Source: DFXE01 sp032054765
GTDB lineage: Bacteria; Bacteroidota; Bacteroidia; Bacteroidales; Tannerellaceae
Direction of reading: 5' to 3'
NCBI GenBank assembly: GCA_032054765.1
Contig: DAMBSC010000006.1
Location: 231,751-295,750 of the forward strand
DNA length: 64,000 nucleotides
The translations under genes and the position numbers were made by a program. Positions 16,728 to 26,313 of this stretch are shown piece by piece (position 1 is the stretch's first letter; every line of letters starts with the position of its first letter). A model generated the notes under the pieces. That model was given only the letters and a program-made list of their open reading frames with translations, was not told the DNA's origin and did no database searches.

Positions 16728-17255
16728 ATGATAAAAAAAGAAGAGGTAATTAAAATAGGACATTTTGCTAAGCCGCATGGTATTAAAGGTGAAATAGGAT
16801 TGGTTACCACTTATGATGTATTTGATGACTCAGATAATCTTTATATTATCTGTGAGATTGATGGCATTTTAGTTCCCTTCTTTCTTGAATCATATCGATA
16901 TAAAACAAATACAGTAGTACTTATTAAGCTGGAAAATATAGACTCCGAAGAAAGAGTTCGTGAACTTATTAATCTGGATGTTTATTATCCCAAAAACCGT
17001 ATGGATATTGCTAAAAACAATCTGACAGAAGAGATAACCTGGGATAATTTTATTGGTTACAAGGTTACCGACGAAAACCTTGGTTTTCTGGGTAATATAA
17101 CAAACGTAGATGATAGTACTATGAATGTTATTCTAGGAATTGATTTTAATGGTAAAGAGCTATTAATACCTGCAGCAGAGGAACTGATCTTATCTGTTGA
17201 TCATGATAAGAGAAATCTAACAGTAACTATTCCTGAGGGTTTATTAGATTTATAG
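16728..17255 (+). CDS. rimM: Ribosome maturation factor RimM
   Basis: 16S rRNA processing/30S assembly factor binding ribosomal protein S19. The start ATG 16728 is chosen because the upstream frame extension overlaps murA. The N-terminal RimM barrel begins IKIGHFAKPHGIKGEIG and the C-terminal PRC-barrel includes WDNFIGYKVTDENLGFLGNI and LLIPAAEELI. 175 residues, normal. Sits in a housekeeping run after murA. Confidence 0.92.
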   Translation: MIKKEEVIKIGHFAKPHGIKGEIGLVTTYDVFDDSDNLYIICEIDGILVPFFLESYRYKTNTVVLIKLENIDSEERVRELINLDVYYPKNRMDIAKNNLTEEITWDNFIGYKVTDENLGFLGNITNVDDSTMNVILGIDFNGKELLIPAAEELILSVDHDKRNLTVTIPEGLLDL

Positions 17256-17278
17256 AAAACGTTAATTAGCGTAAACTC

Positions 17279-17310
17279 TTTCTAAACAGATATGGTTTTT
17301 GCTACTTTTG
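17279..17310 (+). promoter_or_regulatory. Promoter-like site before M23 peptidase
   Basis: TTTC (17279-17282), 20-base spacer, TACTTTTG (17303-17310); ATG at 17328. Fits the Bacteroidota promoter consensus with a one-base change in the -33 box. Confidence 0.6.
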
Positions 17311-17327
17311 CGTTTTAAAAGAAAAAC

Positions 17328-18200
17328 ATGGCAGTAAAAAATAATAAAAAAAGAGGTAAATCATTCTGGCATCAGATACGATTTAAATACAAACTTTCTT
17401 TTTTTAATGAAAATACATTAGAAGAAGTTTGGTCGTTTCGAATGTCAAAACTAACTGCTTTTAATATTTTCACTGCTTTTGCTTTATTGCTTATAGCTAT
17501 TACTTCATTAATAATCATTAAGACACCTATACGAAATTATCTGCCGGGATACCTGGATGTTGAAGTGCGTAAAGAAATCATGCAAACTGCCTTACGGGCT
17601 GATTCACTTGAACGGCTCATCTCTATTCAGGCTTTATATCTGGATAATGTGACTGCTATTCTTACTGGTACTATGCCTATTGATTCTATCCGAATGGTTG
17701 ATTCACTGGCACATGTAAATGCCGATTATAATATTCCGCGTACCTCTTCGGAGGAAGACTTTGTAAAGACATTTGAGGAAGAAGAGAAATACAATCTTAC
17801 GACTCTAAATCCCAATCATACTCCGACAGATGCCGTCTTCTTTTATAAACCTGTTAATGGGATTGTATCTGCACGTTATGAAGCTGATATACGACATTAT
17901 GGGATAGATCTTGTTGCTGCTCCTAAAGAGAATGTATTGGCTACCCTAGATGGAACAGTAGTTTATACAGGATATGATCCTCAATATGGAAATGTAATCC
18001 AGATCCAGCATAAAAACGGATTTCTATCTGTTTATAAACATAACGAAATGTTATTGAAAGCTATAGGTGATCAGGTAATTGCCGGAGAAGCCATAGCATT
18101 GATCGGTAATACGGGAGATCTATCAACCGGCCCCCATCTGCATTTTGAGTTATGGTTTAAAGGTTCACCTGTTAATCCTGAAGAATATATTGCCTTTTAA
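17328..18200 (+). CDS. Membrane-anchored M23 family metallopeptidase
   Basis: Likely peptidoglycan endopeptidase (LytM/M23) facing the periplasm. A basic N-terminus is followed by one membrane segment (about residues 46-68). A linker follows, then the M23 domain with HYGIDL (His190, Asp194), YGNVIQIQHKNGF and GPHLHFEL (HLH at 270-272), so the zinc ligands are all present. 290 residues. The dxr start codon follows the stop directly. Together with murA upstream this suggests a cell-wall cluster. Confidence 0.9.
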   Translation: MAVKNNKKRGKSFWHQIRFKYKLSFFNENTLEEVWSFRMSKLTAFNIFTAFALLLIAITSLIIIKTPIRNYLPGYLDVEVRKEIMQTALRADSLERLISIQALYLDNVTAILTGTMPIDSIRMVDSLAHVNADYNIPRTSSEEDFVKTFEEEEKYNLTTLNPNHTPTDAVFFYKPVNGIVSARYEADIRHYGIDLVAAPKENVLATLDGTVVYTGYDPQYGNVIQIQHKNGFLSVYKHNEMLLKAIGDQVIAGEAIALIGNTGDLSTGPHLHFELWFKGSPVNPEEYIAF

Positions 18201-19349
18201 ATGAAAAGAAGAATAGCTATATTAGGTTCCACCGGTTCTATAGGCACTCAGGCTTTAGAAGTGATAGACGAACATGCCGATATGTTTGAAGTATACGCTT
18301 TGACGGCCAACAATCAGGTTGATCTTCTAATCAATCAGGCACGTAAGTATATGCCGGAAATGGTAGTTATTGCTAACGAAGAGAAATATTCAGAACTGAA
18401 AGAGGCATTAAACGATCTTCCAATTAAGGTATGGACAGGAGCCGAAGCTATTGCCCAGGTGGTGGAAGCTGAACCTATCGATATGGTACTAACTGCTATG
18501 GTTGGATACTCCGGTCTCATGCCAACTATCTCCGCAATAAAGGCAGGCAAAGCCATTGCTTTAGCTAATAAAGAGACATTGGTGGTAGCCGGTGAATTGA
18601 TAACTTCACTTGCCACTGAACATAAGGTTCCGGTAATTCCGGTTGATTCTGAGCATTCCGCCATTTTTCAATGTTTAGCCGGCGAATGGAACAATACTAT
18701 AGAGAAGATATTATTAACCGCTTCCGGTGGTCCATTCCGTACAAAAACGATTGATGAACTATCTAAAGTAACCAAAGAACAAGCCTTAAAACATCCCAAC
18801 TGGAATATGGGAGCTAAAGTAACCATTGATTCGGCCAGTATGATGAATAAAGGTTTCGAGATGATTGAAGCCAAATGGCTGTTCGGTGTTTCTCCTGAAA
18901 AAATACAGGTAGTTGTACATCCGCAATCTATTATTCATTCAATGGTACAATTTGAAGATGGGGCTGTTATGGCTCAATTAGGTTTGCCGGATATGAAACT
19001 GCCAATCAGCTATGCTTTCTCTTATCCTAAACGGCTGGAAAATAAAGCTCCAAGATTAGATTTCAATCTATATAATACGTTGACATTTGAAGAACCGGAT
19101 ATCAAACGATTCCGCAATTTATCTTTTGCTTTTGAAGCTATAAAACAGGGAGGAAATATGCCCTGCATTTTAAATGCTGCTAATGAAGTAGCTGTGGCAG
19201 CTTTCCTTCGTGATGAAACAGGATTTCTGAATATGAGTGATATAATAGAAAAAACAATGCAGAAAGCTTTCTTTATTGCTAATCCTACCTATGAGGATTA
19301 TGTGGCTACAGATACTGAAGCCCGAAAGATAGCCAGCGAATTGATTTAG
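18201..19349 (+). CDS. dxr: 1-deoxy-D-xylulose 5-phosphate reductoisomerase
   Basis: Second step of the MEP isoprenoid pathway (DXP to MEP, NADPH-dependent). N-terminal nucleotide-binding LGSTGSIGTQALEVI; ANKETLVVAGE; PVDSEHSAIFQCL with the metal-binding Asp-Ser-Glu; LLTASGGPFR; HPNWNMGAKVTIDSASMMNK; and the C-terminal LNAANEVAVAAFL. 382 residues, normal. Starts immediately after the M23 gene and is followed after 26 bases by rseP, a common bacterial gene order. Confidence 0.97.
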   Translation: MKRRIAILGSTGSIGTQALEVIDEHADMFEVYALTANNQVDLLINQARKYMPEMVVIANEEKYSELKEALNDLPIKVWTGAEAIAQVVEAEPIDMVLTAMVGYSGLMPTISAIKAGKAIALANKETLVVAGELITSLATEHKVPVIPVDSEHSAIFQCLAGEWNNTIEKILLTASGGPFRTKTIDELSKVTKEQALKHPNWNMGAKVTIDSASMMNKGFEMIEAKWLFGVSPEKIQVVVHPQSIIHSMVQFEDGAVMAQLGLPDMKLPISYAFSYPKRLENKAPRLDFNLYNTLTFEEPDIKRFRNLSFAFEAIKQGGNMPCILNAANEVAVAAFLRDETGFLNMSDIIEKTMQKAFFIANPTYEDYVATDTEARKIASELI

Positions 19350-19375
19350 AAACCAATAAAAACAAACAAAAATAA

Positions 19376-20704
19376 ATGGAAACATTTTTAATTAAGGCAT
19401 TACAACTTATATTAAGTTTATCAATACTAGTGCTTGTTCATGAATTCGGCCATTTCCTCTTTGCCCGTATTTTCAAAGTCAGGGTAGAAAAATTCTACTT
19501 GTTTTTTGATGCGGGATTTGCTCTTTTTCGCTGGAAACCTAAAAACAGTGAAACAGAATATGGGGTTGGTTGGCTACCATTAGGTGGATATTGTAAAATA
19601 TCCGGCATGATAGATGAAAGTATGGATAAAGAACAAATGGCTCAGCCTCCTAAACCTTATGAGTTTCGATCAAAACCTGCCGGTCAACGTTTACTAATTA
19701 TGGTAGGAGGAGTTTTGTTTAATTTCATATTGGCTTTATTTATATATTCCATGATTCTCTTTGCCTGGGGAGATACTTATCTCCCATTAAAGAACGTAAA
19801 AATGGGGATGGATTATAGTGAGACATTTCATAATGTAGGATTTCAAGATGGAGATATTTTACTAAAGGCTGACGATCAGACATTGGAGCGTTTTGGTGTG
19901 GATGCACTACGTGGTGTTGCTGAAGCCAAGAATGTAACTGTTTTACGTAATGGTGTCGAAACGGTCATTCCCATTCCTGAAGATATGATGCAACGGGTAA
20001 TGCGTGACAGGCAAGGATTTGCCGGTTATCGCTATCCTATGATCGTGGATAGGCTCTCGGAAGAGGATTCTCCTGCCGCTTTAGCAGGTTTACAGCCTCG
20101 AGATAGCATTGTTTCTATTAACGGAGTATCTACTCCGACTGCTTATGATGTAAGTCAGAAACTAGACGAAAACAAAGGACAAGAAATTACAGTTGGTTTC
20201 TATCGTAAAGGTATTGAACAATCAGTACAATTGACTACTGACACAACAGGTAAAATGGGAATTTACTTGATGCCATACAGTCAGATATATTCTACTGTTA
20301 CATTAACATATAATTTCTTTGAGTCCTTTCCTGCCGGAATACGTTTAGGAGTGAATACGTTGAAAGGATATGTGAATGATATGAAATATGTCTTTACTAA
20401 AGAAGGAGCTTCCAGTTTAGGTGGTTTTGGTGCTATCGGCAATCTTTTCCCAGCACAATGGGATTGGCGCTCTTTCTGGATGACAACCGCTTTCCTTTCC
20501 ATTATTCTGGCGTTTATGAATATTCTGCCTATCCCAGCATTGGATGGAGGACATGTAATGTTCTTGCTTTATGAAGTAATTACCCGCCGCAAACCAAGCG
20601 ATAAATTCCTTGAGTATGCTCAAATTATAGGAATGTTACTTCTATTCGGTATCCTGATATATGCTAATGGTAATGATCTTTTCCGATTTATTTTTAATAA
20701 ATAA
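19376..20704 (+). CDS. rseP: RIP metalloprotease RseP
   Basis: Site-2 intramembrane zinc protease. The catalytic HEFGH motif lies in the first membrane segment (about residues 22-26), with the second zinc-ligand motif LPIPALDGGHV near residue 385. Two PDZ-like regions lie between (FQDGDILLKADDQTLE and LQPRDSIVSINGVSTP). About four membrane segments. 442 residues. Its anti-sigma substrate in this organism is unknown. A strong terminator closes the transcription unit. Confidence 0.93.
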   Translation: METFLIKALQLILSLSILVLVHEFGHFLFARIFKVRVEKFYLFFDAGFALFRWKPKNSETEYGVGWLPLGGYCKISGMIDESMDKEQMAQPPKPYEFRSKPAGQRLLIMVGGVLFNFILALFIYSMILFAWGDTYLPLKNVKMGMDYSETFHNVGFQDGDILLKADDQTLERFGVDALRGVAEAKNVTVLRNGVETVIPIPEDMMQRVMRDRQGFAGYRYPMIVDRLSEEDSPAALAGLQPRDSIVSINGVSTPTAYDVSQKLDENKGQEITVGFYRKGIEQSVQLTTDTTGKMGIYLMPYSQIYSTVTLTYNFFESFPAGIRLGVNTLKGYVNDMKYVFTKEGASSLGGFGAIGNLFPAQWDWRSFWMTTAFLSIILAFMNILPIPALDGGHVMFLLYEVITRRKPSDKFLEYAQIIGMLLLFGILIYANGNDLFRFIFNK

Positions 20705-20732
20705 AAAATGCCCGATAATCGGGCATTTTTTT
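20703..20732. terminator. Hairpin terminator after rseP
   Basis: AAAAAATGCCCGAT / ATCGGGCATTTTTT pair around one base and are followed by TTAT. The A-run on one side and T-run on the other fit bidirectional use with the convergent TPR gene ending at 20749. Confidence 0.9.
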
Positions 20733-20748
20733 ATATTTTAATATTTCT

Positions 20749-21489
20749 TTATTTCATTATATCATTTATTGATTCCAACGATTTCTTTGCGTTTGCATTA
20801 TCCGGCGATGCTGTAAGCGCTTGTTCCAAATAATCTTTTGCTTTCTTAAAATCAGGGTCTAACTTTGCTTTCTCTGCTGCATACTTATCCGGATCAGAGG
20901 TAGCTAAAGATGTAATAGCCTGTAGGGCCTTGGCACCTTTATTATAATATAATATTCCCATACTATATAATGCATTTCCTTTATATTTAGCATTGGAAAC
21001 CATTAATACATCATTAAATAATTCTTCCGCTTTAGCCACATCACCTTTTTTCTGCTCAGCCTGGGCTTCTTTCATAAAATATGAATATACTATACTTTCC
21101 AGATTTTTATTACCAGGAAAGGCTTTTAAACCTGTTTCAGCTGTTTCTTTAAGTTCTGCAGTTTTATCTAATTCACGTAAAGCTTTAGCTTTTCCTACAT
21201 AGGCATTCTCAGTATTCTGTCCTTTCTGGATAGCTAAATCAAAAAATTTAGCTGCTGCTTCATGATTATCCGATTGATCTGCACTTACTCCTGCATTATA
21301 AATACGAGGAGCATCTTCATAGTTTGTTAATTCCAGATACTTCGAATACTTTTCAAGAGCTAAAGTATAATTCTTTTCTTTTAAGGCAGCATCGCCTTCA
21401 TCACGTAATTTATCTGCTTCTTCCTGAGCAAATAAAGTACCTACACTAAAAAACAAAACACATAAAATTGAAAAAATAGTTTTCGTCAT
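20749..21489 (-). CDS. Secreted tetratricopeptide repeat protein
   Basis: Signal peptide ending LFAQEE, then TPR repeats: DEGDAALKEKNYTLALEKYSKYLE (split here by about two helices), AGVSADQSDNHEAAAKFFDLA, AYVGKAKALRELDKTAEL and, near the C-terminus, DYLEQALTASPDNANAKKSLE. 246 residues, probably periplasmic. Role unknown; TPRs mediate protein binding. It has its own promoter (21517-21547). Confidence 0.8.
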   Translation of the reverse strand: MTKTIFSILCVLFFSVGTLFAQEEADKLRDEGDAALKEKNYTLALEKYSKYLELTNYEDAPRIYNAGVSADQSDNHEAAAKFFDLAIQKGQNTENAYVGKAKALRELDKTAELKETAETGLKAFPGNKNLESIVYSYFMKEAQAEQKKGDVAKAEELFNDVLMVSNAKYKGNALYSMGILYYNKGAKALQAITSLATSDPDKYAAEKAKLDPDFKKAKDYLEQALTASPDNANAKKSLESINDIMK

Positions 21490-21516
21490 GGGTAGATTTT
21501 TAAATTAATAATGCCT

Positions 21517-21547
21517 CAAAAGTAAAAGACTACGATTGAGGCACAAA
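21517..21547 (-). promoter_or_regulatory. Promoter of TPR gene with overlapping dyad
   Basis: On the minus strand TTTG (21544-21547), 19-base spacer, TACTTTTG (21517-21524). An 8-bp inverted repeat, TGCCTCAA/TTGAGGCA (21512-21519 and 21536-21543), overlaps it. The dyad could be an operator or a weak ald terminator. Confidence 0.8.
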
Positions 21548-21572
21548 ATGTTTTTATATTTTTTATATCATT

Positions 21573-22679
21573 TTACAACTTTAGAAGATGAGATTCTAAT
21601 CCGAATGCGTCGGCTACGGCCGGATATACGATTTTACCATCTACAATATTAAGCCCCAGCTCCAGACCTTTGTCTTCTTTACAAGCTTCCCGCCATCCTT
21701 TTTTCGCTAATTTAATAGCATACGGAAGTGTTGAGTTTGTAAGAGCTAATGTCGATGTTTGTGGCACCGCTCCCGGAATATTTGCAACGCAATAATGAAT
21801 AATACCATCTACTTCATAAATAGGTTCTGCATGGGTGGTAGGGTGAGACGTCTCAAAACATCCTCCCTGATCAATCGACACATCTACCAACATACTACCT
21901 TTTTTTAATAGTTTCAACATACTTCTTGTAATAAGATGAGGTGCTTTTGCACCTGTAATCAAAACTGCACCAATTACCAGATCGGTTGTAGGAAGCTCCT
22001 GTTCAATATTATGTGTCGAGGAATATAAGGTTTTCACATTTGCGGGCATTACTTCACTCAGATAACGTAAACGAGGCAAAGATATATCAGTAATAGTAAC
22101 ATCAGCCCCCATACCGGCAGCCATCAAAGCCGCATTATATCCTACTATACCTCCTCCTAATACCAAAACTTTAGCTGGTTTAACTCCAGGTACCCCACCT
22201 AAAAGAATGCCCTTTCCACCTTGAGGTTTCTCAAGATATTTGGCACCCTCTTGTATAGACATACGGCCTGCTACTTCACTCATCGGAATTAATAGTGGAA
22301 GTGTATGATCTTTATTTTCAACTGTTTCATAAGCCAAACATACGGCACCACTCTTCATCATGGCTAAGGTGAGCGCTTCTTCGGAAGCAAAATGGAAATA
22401 GGTAAATAATAATTGATCTTTCCGAACCAATTGATATTCCGAAGCAATCGGTTCTTTTACTTTCATAATCATTTCTGCAATTTGATAAACTTCTTCAATA
22501 GTTGGAAGAATTTTAGCTCCGGCAGCTTCATATTCAACATCAGAAAAACCACTACCTTCTCCTGCTGTATGCTGAACATACACAGTATGTCCTCTCTTTA
22601 TCAACTCTTTGGCTCCGGCAGGTGTAAGTGCTACACGATTCTCATTGTTCTTAATTTCTTTCGGTACTCCTACGATCAT
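21573..22679 (-). CDS. ald: Alanine dehydrogenase
   Basis: Interconverts L-alanine and pyruvate plus ammonia using NAD. Motifs: VGVPKEIKNNENRVALTP at the N-terminus, HTAGEGSGFSD, KVKEPI, LFTYFHFA, the Rossmann GGGIVGYNAALMAAGMGADV, SIDQGGC and VANIPGAVPQTST. 368 residues, typical. It sits alone, with element A upstream. Alanine exported or imported by AspT (39829) could link to this enzyme, but the genes are not adjacent. Confidence 0.95.
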   Translation of the reverse strand: MIVGVPKEIKNNENRVALTPAGAKELIKRGHTVYVQHTAGEGSGFSDVEYEAAGAKILPTIEEVYQIAEMIMKVKEPIASEYQLVRKDQLLFTYFHFASEEALTLAMMKSGAVCLAYETVENKDHTLPLLIPMSEVAGRMSIQEGAKYLEKPQGGKGILLGGVPGVKPAKVLVLGGGIVGYNAALMAAGMGADVTITDISLPRLRYLSEVMPANVKTLYSSTHNIEQELPTTDLVIGAVLITGAKAPHLITRSMLKLLKKGSMLVDVSIDQGGCFETSHPTTHAEPIYEVDGIIHYCVANIPGAVPQTSTLALTNSTLPYAIKLAKKGWREACKEDKGLELGLNIVDGKIVYPAVADAFGLESHLLKL

Positions 22680-22776
22680 AATGTTAACGTTTTATGTTTT
22701 TGACTTGAAAGATACAAATTTTTATATAAATTTCCACGATAAAGATACATATTAGTTTTTCTCTTGACACCGCTAA

Positions 22777-23370
22777 GGCTTAAGACCGATCTTCCATTCA
22801 TCGTCACCAACCCATGCCAATCCTTTTCCACAAGGAAGTTTGAAGGTGAAATCAATTCCTTCACCTGTTACCATTCTGCTTTCACCTGACAGTATTGTAT
22901 AATCACGGGATATATATTTACTACAAATAGGAGAAAGCCGCTGATGCTATACTTTTTTGAAAAGGGCGTCATAAAAGTCATAATTTAATCTCATGGTTTT
23001 AGCATTTGGTTCATAATAAATTATTGCAGATTTCAGGTCTTTTTCTTCAGCTCACATAGGTGAGCCAGGGGGCTCACAACCGTGAGCTCTAAGGTTCACC
23101 CTTGTGAGCCGTATCGCTCACAGTTGTGAGCTGATTAATCTGTTACTACAAAACGACAAATGTATTACGAAAAAAACAATAAAATCATTAGATCAAATCT
23201 GTAGTCTGGTAGTTGGAAAATAAATAATCACGTTAGTAATAATATGTAAAATAGCCATGCGGTGAAAACAGATAATAACAGGTGAAGGCAGTTCCTTTCA
23301 CCCTAAGACCAGCTTGTAGAAAAGGATTGGTATGAGTTGGTGACGATGAATGGAAGATCGGCCTTAAGCC
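22777..23370. mobile_element. Element A: 594-bp non-coding element with long terminal inverted repeats
   Basis: Outer arms 22777-22834 and 23313-23370 are 58 bp each and match at 54 positions when one is reverse-complemented. Inner arms (about 22843-22890 and 23258-23303) are looser and share GGTGAA and TTCACCTGTTA words. Near the centre lies the four-palindrome array A. No ORF of note and no clear target-site duplication. MITE-like by shape, but mobility is inference. It fills the ald/fkp gap (22680-23408). Confidence 0.7.
23050..23131. repeat. Array A: four 16-bp palindromes at 22-bp period
   Basis: Units start at 23050, 23072, 23094 and 23116: GCTCACATAGGTGAGC, GCTCACAACCGTGAGC, GTTCACCCTTGTGAGC, GCTCACAGTTGTGAGC. 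Spacers CAGGGG, TCTAAG, CGTATC. The outer six bases of each arm pair almost perfectly while the central four vary. The flank GATTAATC is shared with array B. Confidence 0.95.
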
Positions 23371-23408
23371 AAAGCAGTACAAATCGAAAACTTAATTGTG
23401 ATAGTAGG

Positions 23409-26180
23409 TTAAGATCTACTTATCTGCAAACCAGTACCCGATATATCCATATCTACAAACCTACCGTTTGGATTTTGTGGGGATGATGTCAAAATATGCT
23501 GAATATGAGCTGCTGCTTCCGGATCTTTTGCTACCATATATAAGTATCCGCCACCACCTGCTCCGGGAAGTTTATAGCCTAACGCATAATCTTTTATCAA
23601 AGAGATCAAAGACTCAATGGCAGGAGGATTTGTTCCTGAGTCTATCGCTTTCTTTTGCTCCCAGGTCTTACCTATCAATAGTCCATAGGCTTCAAAATTA
23701 CCATATTGAATGACTTCATACATATCAAGGGCATGTTCTTTCATTTCAGAAAGTAATTTTAAATGTTTACCGCTATTAAGAAACATAGCTTGAACAATAT
23801 CGGCCAATATATCTTTTGCCGTACGGGTAATTCCGGTATAATAAAGTAAATGGCAAGGTTTATATGCGGGATCCGTGAACAAATATTCCGGCAACCAGCG
23901 AACTACAGGACTTTGATCAAACCCTTCTTTTGTTTGTAGAAGTTTTAACCCGTGTAAGACTCCGCCAAACTGATCTTGCCATCCTCCACCAGTGGTTAGT
24001 AATTGTTCAAGGATAAGGGCACGTTTACATATTTCATTTTTATCCCATCCAAGACCACAAAAATCAGATATAGCACCTAAGACTGTAGCTGCTAAGATAG
24101 AACTTGTTCCCAGTCCTGAGCCGGCAGGAATAGCGGATAATAATGTAATTTCTATACCACATCCAAAGGCCTTCAGTTGCTCTTCAAGTGTTTTGAACTT
24201 TTCCATAGAATATTCAGGCAGAAATCCTCCCAGAGTAAGTGCTGCTTTCGGAATGGAAAAAGGAGATCCAACCTTATTGTATTCTGAAAGATCGTCATAT
24301 GTACTGACTATTTCTGTAGATCCCAGATCTATAGAGCGTAAAATAATTTTATACTGATCCTTTGCCGGTTTAATATATACTTGCAATGGGGGTTGTCCAT
24401 TCAGTTCGATGGCAATATTTACTACATTACCGCCGGAATATAAGCAATAAGGAGGTGTATCAGTCCAACCACCGGCCAGATCTATACGTACCGGACTTCT
24501 GGCCCATACTATCTGGTCTGTATATACATTTAAACAAGGAGCCTGCTTCTTATTTATTAACGAAGAAACCAATCCGTCACGTAACAAAAGAAATGCTTCC
24601 TTATGGTATGATAAATATACCTTTCCCTGTAATTGTAATACCTGAGAACGAAACATCTGATCATTTATTTGTTTCAGCAAAGGAACATCTTCTGATAAGG
24701 GAGGAGGTAAAAGAATGTCACCATCTACAAAATCTTCTGCCGCATCAGAAAGATCCAGCTGATAAAAAATACTTTTATCATGATTTGCCGCAAGCTTCGG
24801 CCAGTTATTTATACGAAAATCTTTACGTTGAGCAACCAGACGTTTGAGATTGGCACGGCATATTATTTCTGCAGCAGAGATCTTGGGTAACGACTCAAAT
24901 ATATATTTTTCATCAAATAATTCTTTCCCCCTCTCTGTATTAACAGAAATCATCCATTTTAGAGCTTTCCCTAAATCGTTGAGAGAGCTGGTTACAGGAT
25001 ATAAAGGCTCATTATATAATTCCGTATCTGCTGTAGACAAATCAAATTTATAAGAACGCAACGCCCACTGATCTTCATCAATAGGAATAACATCGATACA
25101 CATACCGGAAGGTAGCTCTATATCCCAATTATTTTGAGGTATTCCCGTTAGGATATGTTTATTAGAGAGCTTCCAGTGCTCGCCTATATAACTGTTTTCA
25201 ATCCATAATTCGGAATTGCTTGAATTCAAAGAGATTTCCAGATTAGCATTCTGTACAAACATAGCAGGATGTGGCTTTACTTTCCGTTGCATAATCATGC
25301 GCTGGTCACGTATCAGGTTTTGTACAGCTAATGTTGAAGAAATCAATTCACTATTCGTTCCGAAATGGTAAAACTCTCCACCCGGCAAGGGAAGAATACT
25401 AACAGTAAGCTCATTTAATTCCTTATCTATAATTTGAGGGTTCTCACCTAATGATAAACCAAATTCGCCATACAGATCATATTTCTTAAGCTCTTTTCCG
25501 GTAGTAGATAGAGATCGTTTCTTTAGCAAATTAACAGCTTTATCACTGAGCAACCAGATACCGATATCCATCAGAAACAAATGTGTTTGCGCCAGCTTAC
25601 CAAGTTCTTCAAAGGAAGGTTTTTGGCTCATAAAGTCAAGCACATCCGGTTTTTGTCTTGACGAAAAGAATACTCCATGATGTGTAGCTAACAATGGATC
25701 CACCCACAATCCATAACATACTACATCAGCTTCCGGTATAGGTTGCAAGGGGTCGTTAGCTCGTATATAAACATCACCACTGGCTATCAATGTATGATAC
25801 GAATCAGGAGCCTTCTCCATGATCTCCTGATATAATGGTAATTGTAAGGAAAGTAAATTCTGTCTTAACTTTTGCCCTCTGGCCCAACGGAATACTGGAA
25901 CAGGTATCAATATCTTACCTGATGGAGCATAGGCCGGTAACCTCCGACTTTGTCCTCCTGCATGCAAAAGTATCCTTTTTTCTTTTGACAGCCATTCCTC
26001 CCATGTTAATGAATCATTCTCTTCTTTCCAGCACGAATCCATAAGCCAGACTGTCCCTCCACCCGATCCTAACGGATTATTTACAGGATCAGAGGTGCAA
26101 AACCATTCTTCTTTCGAGACATTCTCTATTTCATGGAAATAAGGGACCAAATTTGGCGGCAAAGACAACAAACTTTTCAT
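23409..26180 (-). CDS. fkp: Bifunctional L-fucokinase / GDP-L-fucose pyrophosphorylase
   Basis: Salvages free L-fucose to fucose-1-phosphate and then GDP-fucose, used in Bacteroidales to fucosylate surface glycans and glycoproteins. The N-terminal pyrophosphorylase domain has LLHAGGQSRRLPAYAPSGK (about residues 70-90). The C-terminal GHMP-kinase domain has WARSPVRIDLAGGWTDTPPY, IPAGSGLGTSSILAA (about 685-700) and KLPGAGGGGYL. 923 residues, close to the known Bacteroides enzyme. Monocistronic by position. A fucose source fits the sulfatases at 29405-32400, though no fucosidase is visible here. Confidence 0.95.
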   Translation of the reverse strand: MKSLLSLPPNLVPYFHEIENVSKEEWFCTSDPVNNPLGSGGGTVWLMDSCWKEENDSLTWEEWLSKEKRILLHAGGQSRRLPAYAPSGKILIPVPVFRWARGQKLRQNLLSLQLPLYQEIMEKAPDSYHTLIASGDVYIRANDPLQPIPEADVVCYGLWVDPLLATHHGVFFSSRQKPDVLDFMSQKPSFEELGKLAQTHLFLMDIGIWLLSDKAVNLLKKRSLSTTGKELKKYDLYGEFGLSLGENPQIIDKELNELTVSILPLPGGEFYHFGTNSELISSTLAVQNLIRDQRMIMQRKVKPHPAMFVQNANLEISLNSSNSELWIENSYIGEHWKLSNKHILTGIPQNNWDIELPSGMCIDVIPIDEDQWALRSYKFDLSTADTELYNEPLYPVTSSLNDLGKALKWMISVNTERGKELFDEKYIFESLPKISAAEIICRANLKRLVAQRKDFRINNWPKLAANHDKSIFYQLDLSDAAEDFVDGDILLPPPLSEDVPLLKQINDQMFRSQVLQLQGKVYLSYHKEAFLLLRDGLVSSLINKKQAPCLNVYTDQIVWARSPVRIDLAGGWTDTPPYCLYSGGNVVNIAIELNGQPPLQVYIKPAKDQYKIILRSIDLGSTEIVSTYDDLSEYNKVGSPFSIPKAALTLGGFLPEYSMEKFKTLEEQLKAFGCGIEITLLSAIPAGSGLGTSSILAATVLGAISDFCGLGWDKNEICKRALILEQLLTTGGGWQDQFGGVLHGLKLLQTKEGFDQSPVVRWLPEYLFTDPAYKPCHLLYYTGITRTAKDILADIVQAMFLNSGKHLKLLSEMKEHALDMYEVIQYGNFEAYGLLIGKTWEQKKAIDSGTNPPAIESLISLIKDYALGYKLPGAGGGGYLYMVAKDPEAAAHIQHILTSSPQNPNGRFVDMDISGTGLQISRS

Positions 26181-26313
26181 TTACTATATGATTTTCTAGC
26201 ATTTGGACGGTGAAGATATTAATATTTTGTGGAAATGACATTTGTATTTAAGAAAAAAGGTTGTATAATTGTATTCTCTATATACCAATGTAATACGACT
26301 TAATTTATCTATC

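Noticed and set aside
22676..22864. Minus-strand ORF of 62 codons covering the ald upstream region
   Set aside because: It runs through the left terminal inverted repeat of element A and overlaps the ald start; no conserved protein pattern.
23050..23131. Four regularly spaced repeats as a small CRISPR array
   Set aside because: The intervals between palindromes are only 6 bp, the repeat units themselves diverge, and no cas gene is in the window. The same geometry recurs at four other loci without any spacer content.
24386..24847. Plus-strand ORF of 153 codons inside fkp
   Set aside because: Fully antisense to a well-supported gene, with no recognisable domain; a shadow frame.
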